64,000 nt of DNA from Gorsachius magnificus (lineage: Eukaryota > Chordata > Aves > Pelecaniformes > Ardeidae): contig CM067084.1 of NCBI GenBank assembly GCA_034008185.1, positions 16,450,385 to 16,514,384 of the forward strand, read 5' to 3'. This document shows, one piece after another, positions 36,201 through 51,200 of the stretch. Below the pieces are notes generated by a model. That model ran no database searches. It saw only the letters and a list, made by a program, of their open reading frames with translations, and had not been told where the DNA came from. A program made the translations under genes and the position numbers. Each line of letters opens with the position of its first letter. Position 1 is the first letter of the stretch.

Positions 36201-39200
36201 TTCATCTTAAAAAAGGAGAGCTTCCTGGGGTGTGGGGAAGATGTGTATGTGCTGGAACCAAGATAAATCTTCCCTGTGAGGAGTAATGAGTTAGTGAACC
36301 TTTTTCAAGTACAACACTTTTCTTTTTGAAGCTAATATTTGCCTTGTAATAACAGAGTTTCACAGTCACTACAAAGTGCTTGTACATTTCTATTGTGGGT
36401 ATATGCTGCACCCACAGTCAGTGCACATAAATGAATAGGTGGCTATCTTCCAGTTGCATTTTAAAGTGTGATCTATAATGATAAATCATTTTTTTAGAGC
36501 TCTGGTTGGCACAGGGGATTGACAAGAGTCTGCTAGGGCCTCTTTGCCCTGGCACTGCCATTTATAATTTAGTCTTCACCCAGTGGTGCCTGAAAACTTC
36601 TGATTTTACCGAAGTCCAGACAAGAGTCTGGAGCTGAAATTCCATGTGACTACAACTGGTTGGAGAACTACCATGGGTTCAGATCACCCCTTCTTTTTCC
36701 AACATATTTTCTGCAGCCCCAACATAAACTAAAGCCTCACTCAAGAGTTGTAGGCAAAAGGCAAAAATATGCGCTACATACATTCGTTATAATATTTCAA
36801 ATCTATCTAGAAAATAATTCTGCTGGAGCTTTCAATGTATTTCATTCAGTTAACAAATACAGAAAAAATCAGAGGAACTAATCAACAGCTTGCAGGTATA
36901 ACTATTACCTTTGTTACTGAAGGTACTGACAGTAGTTAAGTCACCAATGCTAGTAATCCATGCCCTAGCCTTCTGGCACAAGGGGGATTTGCTTTCATCA
37001 GATATGATTGTCCTAAACTGGGATACCATTGCAAAGGTGCTCATGCTTTCTCTGCTGTGGTCTTGATGGTAAATAAGATACTCGTCTCTCCTGGAAGAAG
37101 GCAAGAGTTTTCAGTGTGCCAGAAAACACACATCAGTATCTAGTAACATAACAAGAGCAAATGCAACCATATTTATATGATATTTTAACACTCCTAAGAA
37201 ATAGGGAGTATACAAACTTGGATTGATCCTATAGCTTATGTTGAGAAATCTCATTTTAATATACAGCTGAAGAGAAAAAATAATCCAGTAAAAAATATAA
37301 TGCCTAACAGATAATACCTTTCCTATTTAACGAAGAGTCATACACATAAGTTTGCTTCATAGTATTAGCACTCAGTTGGCTGAAAGCTGTGAATTGTCTT
37401 GAAATATAAGTAATCAAATGAAAATATGAGTATGGTCCTAAAGAGACATAGGCAGACATGTACTAATATAGCTGCTTCCAGCAGTTTTGAGGTATTACTT
37501 GCGGGAAAAAAAACACAAGTAATTTAGCATTGTGATGAATGGCTATAAAAAAGAGGGGATGTGAAAAAGCCAGATCAGGACTGACTATAAAGAGAAGATG
37601 AATTCCTACAAATCTGGCATTCAGTGATAAACATCCTGTACTCTACAGCAAAGTGCTCTGAAAAACTCATGCTGTGAAAAAACCAAAAAGGTAACTCCTA
37701 CCTTAACTGAGATAAAGACAGATGTGAATTTTAACTCCCCATAGTTAACATTTATATTGTTAAAGGTAGTGATTATTAGTATGTTTTAATTTAACAGTAA
37801 TTTTAAACAGAAATAAAATGTTTGCTTTGAAAACTAGTCCTGAGCTACAACCAAAATTTGTTTTTCTAATTCTGCAGACAGAATCAACCCACTCTTACTG
37901 GATGAGTGTGTTCCAGAGTCTAAGCTTCTACTGAAAAAATTTTCTAGTCCTTGTGGTTGTAAAGATAACTCTCAAAAACTGACTGTAAGCAAAGAAGTCT
38001 GCCCCAGTATAAAGGTGGCCTGGCAGAACAGTTCTGCAAGAAAGTAAACACTGAAAACAACAATTCATATTTCTATTGACTTAGCCATGTTCCAAAGAGT
38101 ATAATCTTGGTTGAGTTTTAACTGTAAAAACATTGAAAATACATGATTCATAGGTTGCGTTTATCATCAAAAGAACACAACTAATTTTTGCATGCAGAAT
38201 GCAATGGCATCAGTCCTTGCACATTTGTGCAGATGAAAGTATAGTGCCTTGTTCTTTCTTTTCCATTTTGCACTCTTGCCCAGACAACTAGACTGTGGCA
38301 CATCACACATACTGTATTTATTAGAAATGTTTATTGTGCCACCAGTTTATCTCCATCTCATGCACTCGAAAATAAAACTGTTGTGAAGTTTAAATCTATT
38401 TTACTTCCATAAAACAGCCCCAGGTCTGGATCTGACTATCTTCAGAAATTCATCAAAATTAGGTTTTAGAAGCTTTCAGAAGCTTGGGTTTGGCTTATAG
38501 TTGTCACTCCATAGTGTATCATTTGCTGTCTTCCTCTGAAGCAAATAAAAACATCTTCAAATTTAGATGGTACCATCAGAATAGTCTGTGTTCTAGCTTT
38601 TCTTCAGTAAGGTTTATTATAAATAAAATGACAGCAGAGTAGTAATAATTATTTAATTATCCAGGAAGACAATTATGATTACTGCCTTTAAAAATGTGCC
38701 CCCTGTTTATACAGGTGACACAACATCCACTAGGATGTTGACAAAGTTACACATCTGGCTCAAGCACTTGATATTTTAATTTCAAATCTAATTCTTTCTA
38801 TTACAAACCGCTTCAACAGAATTTGGTAGGGCTACATCACACATCTTATTCAGTATTCCACCCCTGACAAAGGCTCAGTAGCAGAAACTTGGGGAAGACG
38901 ATTTAAAAAAAAAAGGTAGTGCAAGAGTGACTTTTCCCCTTCTGGTGAGATTTAGTAACTTCATTTTTCAAAAGTACTATTTGTGGTGACTGTAAGATCC
39001 TTTTCTTGAGTGGAATGAGCTAAGTTAGAGCTCAGTATTTTGTATGGACTTAATAATTTTTCACTTGTTACATTTACTTACATTGAATGTAATCTGCCAT
39101 TTTACTGCCAGGCAGCCAGTAAAGGGAGATCTGTGACTCTGCAGTCAGTTGTAGATTTAACTATCCTGAATAATTTTGTGCCCTGCAGTTTGCATGTACA

Positions 39201-42200
39201 AGTGTTCAAAGCTTTAACACTTACAGCTAGAAAGATTACTGTTTACATGCTAATTATTCACAACTATTCACATGAATCAAGGTATTCATATTTGTTATGT
39301 AAATGCCTCATTGGAAATACTAATCTAAACCCCAGCCACTCATTCACGTCTTTCCAAATGGATGCTTTTCTGTTGCCTTGCAGTAAAGCCCACATGTATA
39401 TATGATGGTAGTTGTTTAAAAGATAATATGGAACAAATTATGTATGAACTATATTTTCTCCACACGCTTAAGAATCTGACAGTGAATATTGTTGTGAGTT
39501 ATGCAGTGGTACATTTACAGTGACAAGAATCTACTTGTGTGCAGCATGAGAATTTGGCTCTGAGGTATTTCATTATGAACTGTGAGTTACGCTTTGGCTG
39601 CTTGGTTGTGGGACATGGTGACTGCAAGCGTTTATAGAACCATAGAATCGGTTAGGGTGGAAAAGACCTTTAAGGTCATCAAGTCCAACCGTTAACCTAA
39701 CCCTGCCATCCCACCACTAAACCATGTCCCTAAGCAATGACAGGGTTGAGTTAGATTTTCATTAGTCAATACTGGTGGCTGAAGCATAATAATAAAAATC
39801 TTTTAACAATGCAAGTTACTGTTAAAGCAGTGCAAGGTCAACACCTAAGTGTAAACTTTCACCCTCTGTGCTTCTGTAGTAGCTGTTACTTCCCAGATTC
39901 ACTCAGTACTAAGGATACGATTGAGGTATGGAGAATTCAGGCTTACAATGGCTGTGTCTAAGACAAGAAAAAATTACAATTGTTATATACTTGCTAAGTT
40001 ACCGTTTAAATGTTCTGATTATTTTATATCTTCTCTTTAGCTCCTTGCTCAGAAGTGGCCTTTTGGAGACTCTGAATTTGGACAGTTTCTTTGCAAATTC
40101 CTTCCCTTTATACAGAAGGCATCAGTGGGAATCACAGTCCTTAATCTCTGTGCCCTTAGTGTGGACAGGTACAGTATGTTTTACTCTTTTGACATACACT
40201 GTTCTTGCCCTTGCAAGTTTTCCTAAAACTGGGAGCACCCAGTATGGTCTTCTTAGCATGCAGACTACAGTATAGATGTAACACCACACCTGTGGCTCAA
40301 AGTAAGCTGTTGGACTAATTAACTTCACAGGTTCTGTAAAGGTGTTTAAAGGCTCTGATAAATAAAATATATTACATGTATTCATGCAGCAATGCAAAGG
40401 TAAAAGAAACTTTAAAATTAATCTTGGTTTGGTTTTACATAAGAATTTGATGTACAAAGTTTGTAATGAATGAGTAATTTAGTAGTATCCATACCTGAAA
40501 TATAGGTCTTTATTGCATTAGTAACTCATTAGCTGAAGCCAGAAACAAAAAACATGTAACATAGGCAAGTGTTCTATTTCCATTTTTGAGTCTGAGAACT
40601 ATAAAAAGAATTCTATTTCTCAAACAGCATCTGCCCAACAATGCAGTCTCACTAGATTTAGTCCTACTGTTACACACATTTTCATAAATTGGAAGTAACT
40701 CAGCTGAAGCACCTCTTTATATATGCAATATTTTTACAAGCACTGATTTGCTAATTCTCACAACAATCAAATGCTGTTTCCACTTGAGTATAAAGTCTTG
40801 TATGGGATCAGACTCTGACTATTTAATTTCCTCCCCCAGTTTACACGCTTTGTCAAGGACATACTCTTTATCATCTGGTGCTACTCAAGTTAATGGCTGC
40901 AGAGAATGTGTGTTAGAAAACAGACATATACAGCCAGATTCTGATATTGGTTAACATTTAATTAATCTAGGTTAAATCACTGTGAAATCAGGATCTGAGA
41001 GCGCCTTCACAACTTAGGTCGGGCACTGGAAGTGGCATAGTTACATTAATACAAAATTCCACATCAGCTAATGCTTGCTTCTTAGTATGGAAAATGAGTA
41101 AATATGAAATTGTGTGCTGTCACAGCTGGACTGTTTCTGGTCTACAGGTGAGTTATTTTTTTCTTTAAAAAGCTCCTGAAAACTATCTCATTTATAGTTA
41201 GTTTGTGTGTCTATATATTGCATTCTACACGGTAGAAAAAAGATAGAGTCAATTGATATAATGAATCAAGAGCTCCATAGCTCTCATAATTGTTGACCCT
41301 CTGTCCCTCTCGCAGACTACAGCCTTAATTTAGAAGAAGTTCTTTTTTTTTTTCCTGCAAGGACTGTGGACTGTTGTCTGTGCTAACTACATCCTGTTGT
41401 GAAACTCCAGCCATTACTAGTGCCCCTTGCACACAGTGGCTTGCACTGAGAGCGTATGAAGGTTTAACTGTGCGTGCCCAAGGGGATCAATGTCCACTCA
41501 CACTTGGAGAGGGTTTTAGGAGGCTGACAAAAACACCAAACCAGCCATTCACCCTTCAGAGGAAGCTCACATTTGTTTCATATGCCTCACAGGCATTTTT
41601 AAACTCTAGGTCATGATGGTGAGGATAGCCTGACTCTTTTTCTAAACAGTGCCTGACTGTGACTAAGAGGAAGGATATTTCCCTTCCTGAGCTTTTACTC
41701 TTGCTTGTGTCTTGGGCATAATGATTTTATGAAGAGATGGCTTTAAGAAGAGTGAAGATACAGATCTCATTTAATATATATACACCCTCTTCTTTGCCTC
41801 CTCTGCATACCAAATTGCATAGAACAGTAATCTCAGGGTAGGTACTTTCATCTGGCCCAACTTCCAGTAAGTGTATTAGGTAAGTCAAGATTTTACCACT
41901 AAAACAAAGCTCTAAGAGCTCTGTTGTATTAAGAGATTTGCAATGAACACACTGCTGGCTATCTTTAAAATGACTAACAGCTGTGATCTCTCACAATGAA
42001 AAGGAATAGATCGATATCCACAACAGCAGTGTCATTTAGGAACTGTTCTGACACTAATTTTGACAGTGACTGATTCTTACATCCTTGATCCTCTTATCTT
42101 TTCTGTATTGCTTTTCCCTCTTATAAAGGGCTCATGATACTTGCAGAACAGAAATATGTTATACTGGTGGGCCATTTGAACAACCAGTTTTCTAATGCAG

Positions 42201-45200
42201 TCAAAAGGAATAGGGAAACAAAAGGACCTACTCCGTAACACAGCAGGCACAGGGGACTGATAGTCCACAGACAAGCTATAGCCCATGACTTAATTTTCAT
42301 ATACTCCTTGATTTCATTTCATAAGGCCCACAATACATTTTCTTTAATTCTGATTAGATTCCACTATGGTAAAATTCATCCAAATAGTTCCAAAAAAATA
42401 ATCAGGGCCACTGCAAAAACCACAACCATGCTGTATTAATGAGACCGATACTGGAACTAGAGTTCTAGAATTATTCTCTACCAAAGAATGATGAAATCAC
42501 AGAGAAGGCGTAGAAATCATTCAGTGGCCTTACAGATCTCAATTAGTTGCTTATCAAAAATGATACTTAAGAAGCCACTTAAATACAATATCCAAGTACT
42601 GAAATACAGATGATGTATCAGATATCCATGGGGTCTTTAGCTTAGGAAAGAAAGATACAAGAACCTATAGAAAAAGGTTTCAGCCAGACAAATTCCAAAT
42701 AAAAATAAGTCACACTTATGAGGGTGATTAACTATAAGAGGAAACCACCAGAGAAAGGCGAAGGTGTCCTGCTCTTAATGTTCTCAGTCAAGACAGGATG
42801 TCCTTCTGAAAGAAATGCTTTAAGCAAGTTATAACTAGATAGGAGTGCAAAATATTTGCTTGTATGTATGTATACTTCATGATGTAATGATCCACTGTTC
42901 TTAAATATTGTGCATCTCTAAATACAAGTAGCAGGAGGGACTGCAGAGTCCATGAAAAGCAAGTTGGAATAAATAGCTAAGAACGGGAGAAGAGGGAGGA
43001 GAAGAAAAAAAAAAAAAAACAGAGGAAAAGAACATTAAACAGAGAGAAGGAAATGACCTGGAAAATAATGGAATATTTTAGACAAGGTTGGAGACAAAAG
43101 GGAAACAAACAAACAAAAAGTAAGACAAAACACACACAAATTTTAGATTGAGGAATTAAATGTAATGCATGATGCATGTATTTTCTAAGTATGAGGGAAA
43201 TAAACCCTGCAGTATTTTCCCACTCCTAATTATGGAGATCTGTGGCTAAGCAAAGATCCTATATGTTACATAACTCACAGAACACCTACCTAAAAATTAT
43301 ACTACCACTATTTTTCAAATCACTCTTACAGCAGTGAGTAAAGTGACCAAGTAATTGCAGGTTAACATGCATTCAGAAAATTCTGATCTAATTGCTGAGC
43401 TTCTTATGCTTCAGCTGAAACCATTCATAAAATTCTTCAGCCAATAATTCCTTATCTGATAGTTATTTGAATTGTAAACTGAAAAAAATTGCTAATAAAA
43501 TATATACAGGACCCAAATCCTTACTGCTGTGCATACTGATCTTCTCATGTGCAAAACAGAGGCAATTCAAACAGAACAGGTACAAAAATGCAAGAAAGGA
43601 AATAATTGGATTCACAATTTACAACCCATTTGTTGTCACTTACATAGTTACACAGGTGACACAACACAAACACTACATTTCTTACTTGAAAATTATGTAG
43701 TCTACAGGCCCCTGTTTCCTAAGAACATCGCTCAGTCAAGGATGAGGTAGTATCATGTACCTTGTGAAGCTGATGGGACTGACTGTAAAATTGCTAGTCA
43801 GTAGAAAGTGAACTTCAAATTGATTGTTAAATTATCAAAGTTCACAAATATTTAAGTATTTGTGTGAAAATTTATGTTTCTATGAGTAGTCCAGTTGGTC
43901 ATTAAAGCTAAAATTTGACATTTGGTAAAACAAAATATAAGAGGATCACACACAAATTACTTAAAATTAAATTTGAATTTTAATATGGGTAAATGTGTGT
44001 GAGAAGATATGATGTTGAATGTTACTTTCTCAGTTATCTCAGTATAGTTTATTTGTTTCGATGCTCTCAGAATTCCAATCTCATAGAATCATAGAATCAT
44101 AGAATGTTTTGGGTTGGAAGGGACCCCTAGAGGTCATCTAGTCCAACCCCCCTGCAGTGAGCAGGGACACCACTAACTAGATCAGGTTGCTCAGAGCCCC
44201 ATCCAACCTGACCTTGAATGTTTCCAGGGATGGGGCCTCCACCACCTCTCTAGGCAACCTGTTCCAGTGTTTCACCACCCTCGTTGTAAAGAGTTTCCTC
44301 CTTATATCCAGTCTAAATCTACCCTGCTTCAGTTTAAAACCATTACCCCTTGTCCTGTCACAGCTGGCCCTACTAAAAAGATTTTCCCCACCTTTCCTAG
44401 AGGCCCCCTTTAGATACTGAAAGGCCGTAATCAGGTCTCCCCGCAGCCTTCTCTTCTCCAGGCTGAACAAGCCCAACTCCCTCAGCCTGTCCTCATAGGA
44501 GAGGTGCTCCAGCCCTCGGAGCATTTTTGTAGCCCTCCTCCGGACCCGCTCCAACAGGTCCATGTCCTTCTTGTGCTGAGGGCTCCAGAGCTGGACGCAG
44601 TACTCCAGGTGAGGTCTCACCAGCGCAGAGTAGAGGGGCAGAATCACCTCCCTCGACTTGCTGGCCACGCTTCTCCTGATGCAGCCCAGGGTACGGTTGG
44701 CCTTCTGGGCTGCCAGCGCACATTGCCGGCTCATGTCCAGCTTTTCATCCACCAGCACGCCCAAGTCCCTCTCGGCAGGGCTGCTCTCGATCCTTTCTTC
44801 CCCCAGCCTGTACTGATACCGGGGGTTACCCCGACCCAGGTGCAGGACCTTGCACTTGGCCTTGTTGAACCTCAAGAGGTTCACACAGGCCCACCTCTCC
44901 AGCCTGTCCAGGTCTCTCTGGATGACATCCCGTCCTTCTGGTGTGTCAACCGCACCACTCAGTTTGGTGTCGTCCGCAAACTTGCTGAGGGTGCATTCGA
45001 TCTCACTGTCTAAGTCATTGATGAATATATTGAACAGCACCGGTCCCAGTACGGACCCCTGAGGGATACCACTCGTCACCAGTCTCCATCCGGACATCGA
45101 GCCATTGACCACTACCCTCTGGATGCGGCCATCCAGCCAGTTCCTTATCCACCGAACAGTCCACCCATCAAATCCATAGCTCTCCAGTTTAGAGAGAAGG

Positions 45201-48200
45201 ATGTTGTGGGGGACCGTGTCAAAGGCTTTGCAGAAGTCCAGATAGATGACATCCATTGGTTTTCCCTTGTCCACTGATGCTGTCACACCATCATAGAAAG
45301 TCACTAGGTTCGTCAGGCAGGACTTGCCCTTGGTGAAGCCATGCTGGCTATCTCAAATTATCTCCCTGGCCTCCATGTGCCTTAGCATAGCTTCTAGGAG
45401 GATCTGTTCCATGATCTTCCCAGGCACAGAGGTGAGGCTGACAGGTCGGTAGTTCCCAGGGTCTTCCTTTCTACCCTTTTTGAAAATGGGCACAATGTTT
45501 CCCTTCTTCCAGTCACCAGGGACTTCACCTGACTGCCATGACTTTTCAAATATCATGGAGAGTGGCTTGGCGACTACATCAGCCAATTCCCTCAGGACTC
45601 TGGGATGCATCTCATCAGGTCCCATGGACTTATCTGCGTTCAGGTTCCTCAGGTGGTCACGAACCTGATCTTCTCCTACAGCAGGAAGGGTTTTGCCCTC
45701 CCGACCCCCCTCATGCCATCCATCAACTCGGGTGGGGTGGGGAGAGAGGTTCCCAGTGAAGACTGAGGCAAAAAAGTTGTTGAGTACCTCAGCCTTCTCT
45801 TCATCTGCTGTTACCAGCTTGCCAGTCTCGCTCATCAGCGGGGGTACGCTTTCTTTAACCATCCTTTTCCGGCTGATATACCTGTAGAAACCCTTCTTGT
45901 TATTCTTTGCATCCCTAGCCAAGTTTAGCTCCAGCTGAGCCTTGGCTTTCCTGACCGCGTCCCTGTACTCTTCCCAGGATGCCTGTCCCTGCTTCCACTG
46001 CCTGTGCAGTTCCCTCTTCCTCCTTAGTTTGACCAGCATCTCTCGTCTCAGCCATGCCGGTCTCTTCCCTTCTTTGCCTGATTTCTTACACCTAGGGATC
46101 GAGAGCTGTTGCGCTCTGTGGATCACATCCTTAAAGATCTGCCAGCTCTGTTCTGTTCCCCTGTCCCTGAGGACCGTTTCCCAGGGAGTCCTTCCGACTA
46201 TCTCCTTGAGGAGCTGGAAGTTTGCTTTTCTAAAATTCAGGGTCCTGACCTGAATAGACCATAGACCTCCTCCCCATGAGTGAGCCATTGCCTCCCTCCC
46301 TTCTGATATTCTTTGAAGATAAGAATCCTTTAGAAGATGTTATTTTTAATCTGCAAGTCCAAAATGTAGTTTGCTTTAGTATGTTCAAAATCTTTATGCA
46401 TACATTTCTGTTAAAATGAAGTACTGAGAACCTGGCCGTAGCACACCTGTGACTATGCTGTGTATGATATTGCTACAGATATCAAAGCAAAAGTTTCTAG
46501 TCTGTTTACTGCAAGAGTGATGGCATACAAGGCTCTGACACCTTCCAGTGATGCTCTGTAATAATGCTTTCTGAAGTTTTTGTAAGGGGCTTACAGCCTG
46601 ATCTTGCATTCATGCATCTTCCTTCCTCTAACATCGAGGCGACAGGGGATTTAATTCACAAGTCTTCCATCCTGTTAATAAGAACTCTTCTGAACAAAAA
46701 AGGGAGGGTGATACAGGAAATCAGAAGAAATGGGGTGTGGTGTGTGTGAATCCCAAATTTGTATCTTGATTAGAGGAGGGGTGAGGATGCCTTTTAATAA
46801 CTAAATTTTACTGACCTCTATAGCCTAGGTCCCATAGCCCTTTAATGTTTTTTCCCATTGGAAGCTCTTCATTCCTTCCATCTCAGAAGTTCAAAATCCA
46901 GTACTTCCCAGTATACTCAAAGCATCCTAACCCAGAGCACTCAACTACTCTTTTCCTTAAACCCTTGTTATCCCTGAGCCTTTGAGCCTATGTCAAAATT
47001 CTGAATTCCTTCCACTTAACTCTCTACCATCCCACCCTAATGCTTCCACAACCTAATCCTCCAACTTAAAGCTTTCTGATCTAAATTCCCCTGTTCTTTC
47101 CTTCCCTTGCCAAAGCTCACCCGTCTGTGCAACTCAGAGCCTACTTACCTACAAGTTGTATTCTCCTGGTCTGTTGAGGGCACCTCCTTTGCCCATACCT
47201 TTCACCTTCCTTGTGCCTGCTGGTATGCCCTTTTGTACTCCAGTTACCCGCTGTCATCAGTTAAAATCACCACCCCATTTGCTTTTCTCTGAAAAGCTTA
47301 ACCTTGCTCATGCCTTGGAAAGGTGAATAGAGGTGGCAGCTGCACATGTCCAAATGTATTTGCCAGGCCTCAAGGGGGCAGAAAATGAGGGCATGTCTGA
47401 GGAAGAAAAGAATCCCTGCCATAGTCAGGACAGGAAAATGACATATCTCCTTACAATTTATAATCTGCTTCAGTGACTTCTTATTCTGACTTTTTTTTAA
47501 AGCAGATGAACAACCTTTCTTGACTTTTTTTTAAATTCAGCTAAAGAAGACTATTTCATCAGTGATGCCCTGACATATCCATGCAGCACTGTAATTCCAA
47601 ATGGGAAGGTGCTATTATTTTGGGGAAGTAAAATAAGCAGTTTAGAAACTGGTTGCATTACTAATAACAGAAAGATCTCCAGCATGCATTTCAGATTATT
47701 ACAACATCAAAAATAATATTTGTTCTTTACATAAGTTTTAGATAGCACTGTCTTTCCTAAATTGTTTGAAATGCTAAGTAACTCATTTACAGCAGTTATT
47801 GCTAGACAACAGTTAAGTCTGCTACTGAAAATTTTATTTATGGACTGGTTTGTACTCTGTATTGTATGCCTATCAGTCGTCTTCAAATAATTTTCAAACC
47901 TTTTGACCAGGGTTGACAGACAGGTTGAGGTCTCAAAGCTAATAGATTTCTACAAGTTCCTTGAAAACTGGCAGACAAGTAGAGGAGAAAAGACCCTCTT
48001 AATTCCCCAGCTGGGGGAAAGGCTGCAGCCTGGTAACAAGAATCCTCCAGCACTGGAGGGACAGAGAAGGTAAAGAGAGGAAGAGGAAAAGGGAGAAATG
48101 CATGGGCTGTATTTGAAACATCTTTAAGGGTTCTCACCTTTGACCAATATTACAGTTATGAGATGCATACACACAGGAAAGCAGGTTTCAATAATTCCAC

Positions 48201-51200
48201 TTTTTACAGAGAAACTTGCTGTCTAAGGGATAAAGTAGTGGGAAAATATGTTGGGTTTGGCACGTACAGACAACTTTGCCATGCACTTCAGTTTCTCATC
48301 AGAAAGGTGATGCAGAGGCTGAGATAGCTGTCAGACAATCCTAACTAGCACTCATTTGTAGTCTAAGGCAAATACAGAATATGCTGCATAAAACCAGTAT
48401 TTTTAACATTCAATAGTGTAAATAGAACAAATGCATTTTCATTTCATCAAGAGTATTTTCACAGTATTTTATTGCATGGAAGCTGACCAGATAGCACTGC
48501 TGTTACAGCTGAGGTAGCTGAAGGAGGTAGCTGGTTTACATCTGTTAGAATGGCTTGTGTGCCTGGAAGCTTGCTTTCTTCTGTTATGTCAGTTGATCTA
48601 GTGAAAGATATAGTTTGTCCTCACAAACCTTGCCTTCTTTAATTAGAAATCATTAGTGTAGTTCACGTAGCAGAATTCCACACAATCCTGTGCCTAAGCA
48701 GAACAGTTGCAGCCAGCTCTCTGCTACCCACCCCTTGATGTGCTCCGCTGTGTCCTAGGTGGCTTGATAGCTGGCAGAGCCCCTAGAACAGGCAGAAAAA
48801 AACAAGAAATGCAAGCCTAAGATATCAGCTTTAGGATTTTACTTAATATTTAAAACTAAACCAAGATCTTTGAATTTAAGGAAGAAACTGAAGGTTGGAA
48901 ACTAATGCCTGTCTCTTTCAGGTATAGAGCAGTTGCCTCCTGGAGCCGCGTTCAGGGAATTGGAATCCCGATGATCACTGCTATTGAAATTTTCTCCATT
49001 TGGCTTTTGTCCTTCATACTGGCTATTCCAGAAGCAATTGGTTTTACTGTGGTACCTTTCAGATACAAGGATGAAGGTTATGTTACCTGCATGCTCAATC
49101 CTACAAATAATTTTACGTTGGTAAGTAACTTCCTTTCTTTTCTTTTCGGAATCCACCATGTATAGGTTAGACAATTAAGATACTAGATTATAACACACTT
49201 TATTATTACATTAAAGTGCAAAATATATGCTAATGTATATTGGTGCAAAGACGATCCTTCATTTACAGTGACCTGTCTCTACTTTCAGCCAGAGATACTA
49301 AATGGGACTTTACAACATTTTCGTTTCTTCACTACTGAGGATTCTTAATACAGAAATTTGCAATTCAGGCCTGCTTAAAGTACAATCAAGAGATCTATCA
49401 GGATAGCCAGAACCTTGGGAGATATTGTTTTTCTAGATATAACACCTTGGATCTTGTAACTGTCAAAAAACATGTTTTACCATGATTAGTCATCATTTTG
49501 CATGCAGTAGCCAGCTCTTCTGGCAGATAAAGAAAAGGGTGGGGCCATGCTCTAACATAGCTTTTCCTATTCTGTGTGCATTTACGAAGTCAAAGAGAGA
49601 ACAATCCCTGCATTTACAAGAAATCATGATCACAAATTTGACAGACTCACATCTCCAACCTAGGTAGCTTGGGCACTCTTAGCTGTCATCTACATATAGC
49701 AACTCAAGAGCAAGAGAAGTGCCTGAGACACACCAGGCTGCTTTGGCACGTTTCATAGCCCTCATCCACTGTGCTAGTGCAGCTTAACAGTTGCCAATAC
49801 CCACATTAGCTTGCTCAAAGCAAGTCAGGTGAATAGCCACTACAGAATGAATAAATCTTTACTGCATAGGGAAATAGTGATTTTATACCTGGCCTTACAC
49901 TGAGAAAATGGGAAAGTGCTATCGTAATTTTTAATTTGTGAACTCAAAGAAGGGCCAGCCACTATTCACTCAGTAATAAAAAAGAATAATATTCTGTTTT
50001 GTCTCAGAGAAGGCAGATAGTGCAAGGTCTTATGTCTTGAGGGAAACTCCATATTTTTTTTCAGACTAGAATTTTTCATGATGGAGTTCTCTTTTTTGAA
50101 TGTCTGGCACTTCTTTTATTGAATCAGAACATGTCTTGGGCTAGAATTGGGAAAGATAGGGCAAAATGGAGCTAGGAAATTTAGGAAATAAAAAGTGTGG
50201 ATAATTAGTGTTTTTCAGAGGAGCATCCCCAGCTTTGGTAGGCTTACACAGACTGCAAGGATGGCAGAAAGAGCAAAAGACAATTGCAAGAGAACACAAA
50301 AGGAATTCCCTAATGGAAATACTTAGTGAAGGTGAAGACACAATAGAATTGCCCAAGACTTACTATATCTTTGTATCTAAACTCTACAAACTATATGACC
50401 GTAGATAATGTAGTTATGAGAATATGATTTATGAAATGCACACTGCAGCAAATTTCCCTTTTGTAATGGCTGTTTTTTCTCCACAAATGTGCCTGGACAA
50501 TCTTCACTTCCTCTCTCCCTAAGAAAAAGAACACTTTTCTCTTCCCTCTTCTCAAAACCACTACAGTTCAGGTCTTCCATAGGCATGCTAACTTTAATGA
50601 TTATTGTTCCATTCTTAATGTGGTAAGTAGAATAGCTTGTTTTGTTTTATTGGCAGGAATTAGTATCTTTTACTTGCTCAGCATAATTCAAAAGCTCAAA
50701 ATCTCCCCACACCAGTTTGATTTTCAAGGAAACAAGCCAGCATTTGCATCCAAGCTGAGAGTAAATGTGGGATGTGTCAGTCAAAATGGAGAGTGTTGTG
50801 TTTCAATGCATCGCAAGCAAGTACAAACATGAGATTAAAATGGAAATACCATTTTAACCTTAACTATAGTGCTTACTACTGCAAACACCACAATAAACAA
50901 CTACTAAACTTTAAGAAGGATTTATGATTAACTTTTGGTGGGACCTTTATTCATGTTTAAAGTTATCCTTGAAAGATTTAAAAGATTCATGCTAGACCAT
51001 GATTCCCAAGAGGCTCGGTGCACTAGGAAACTTGTTTAAAATGCACATTTCCTGTAGAAAACCAGTTCCATGTGGGCTTTCAAGACAAACAAAAGAATGT
51101 CTACTTCTCTTAAATCAACCCAATTTTGTGCTTTGATGTAAGCTTTGTGAAACTCAGATTCCACAATTAATCATTTACAGACATTTTTGTGTAGGTTTTG

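Larger units (their letters stand above)
40169..48921 (+). other. EDNRA: EDNRA intron 3
   Basis: This 8.75-kb intron (GTACAG ... CTCTTTCAG) contains the largest mobile element of the window, an antisense CR1 at about 44.08-46.3 kb. It also has a poly-A/purine-rich patch near 42985-43060 and a C-rich, G-poor stretch at about 46830-47300. No other gene is seen. Confidence 0.85.

Noticed and set aside
40041..40275. Exon 3 extending past 40168 as an open frame
   Set aside because: The donor ACAG|GTACAG at 40168 keeps the phase needed to complete DRY with exon 4. The read-through sequence is not receptor-like.
44504..45062. Open frames on the + strand of up to 169 codons
   Set aside because: They are the antisense of the CR1 reverse-transcriptase frame and have no features of their own.
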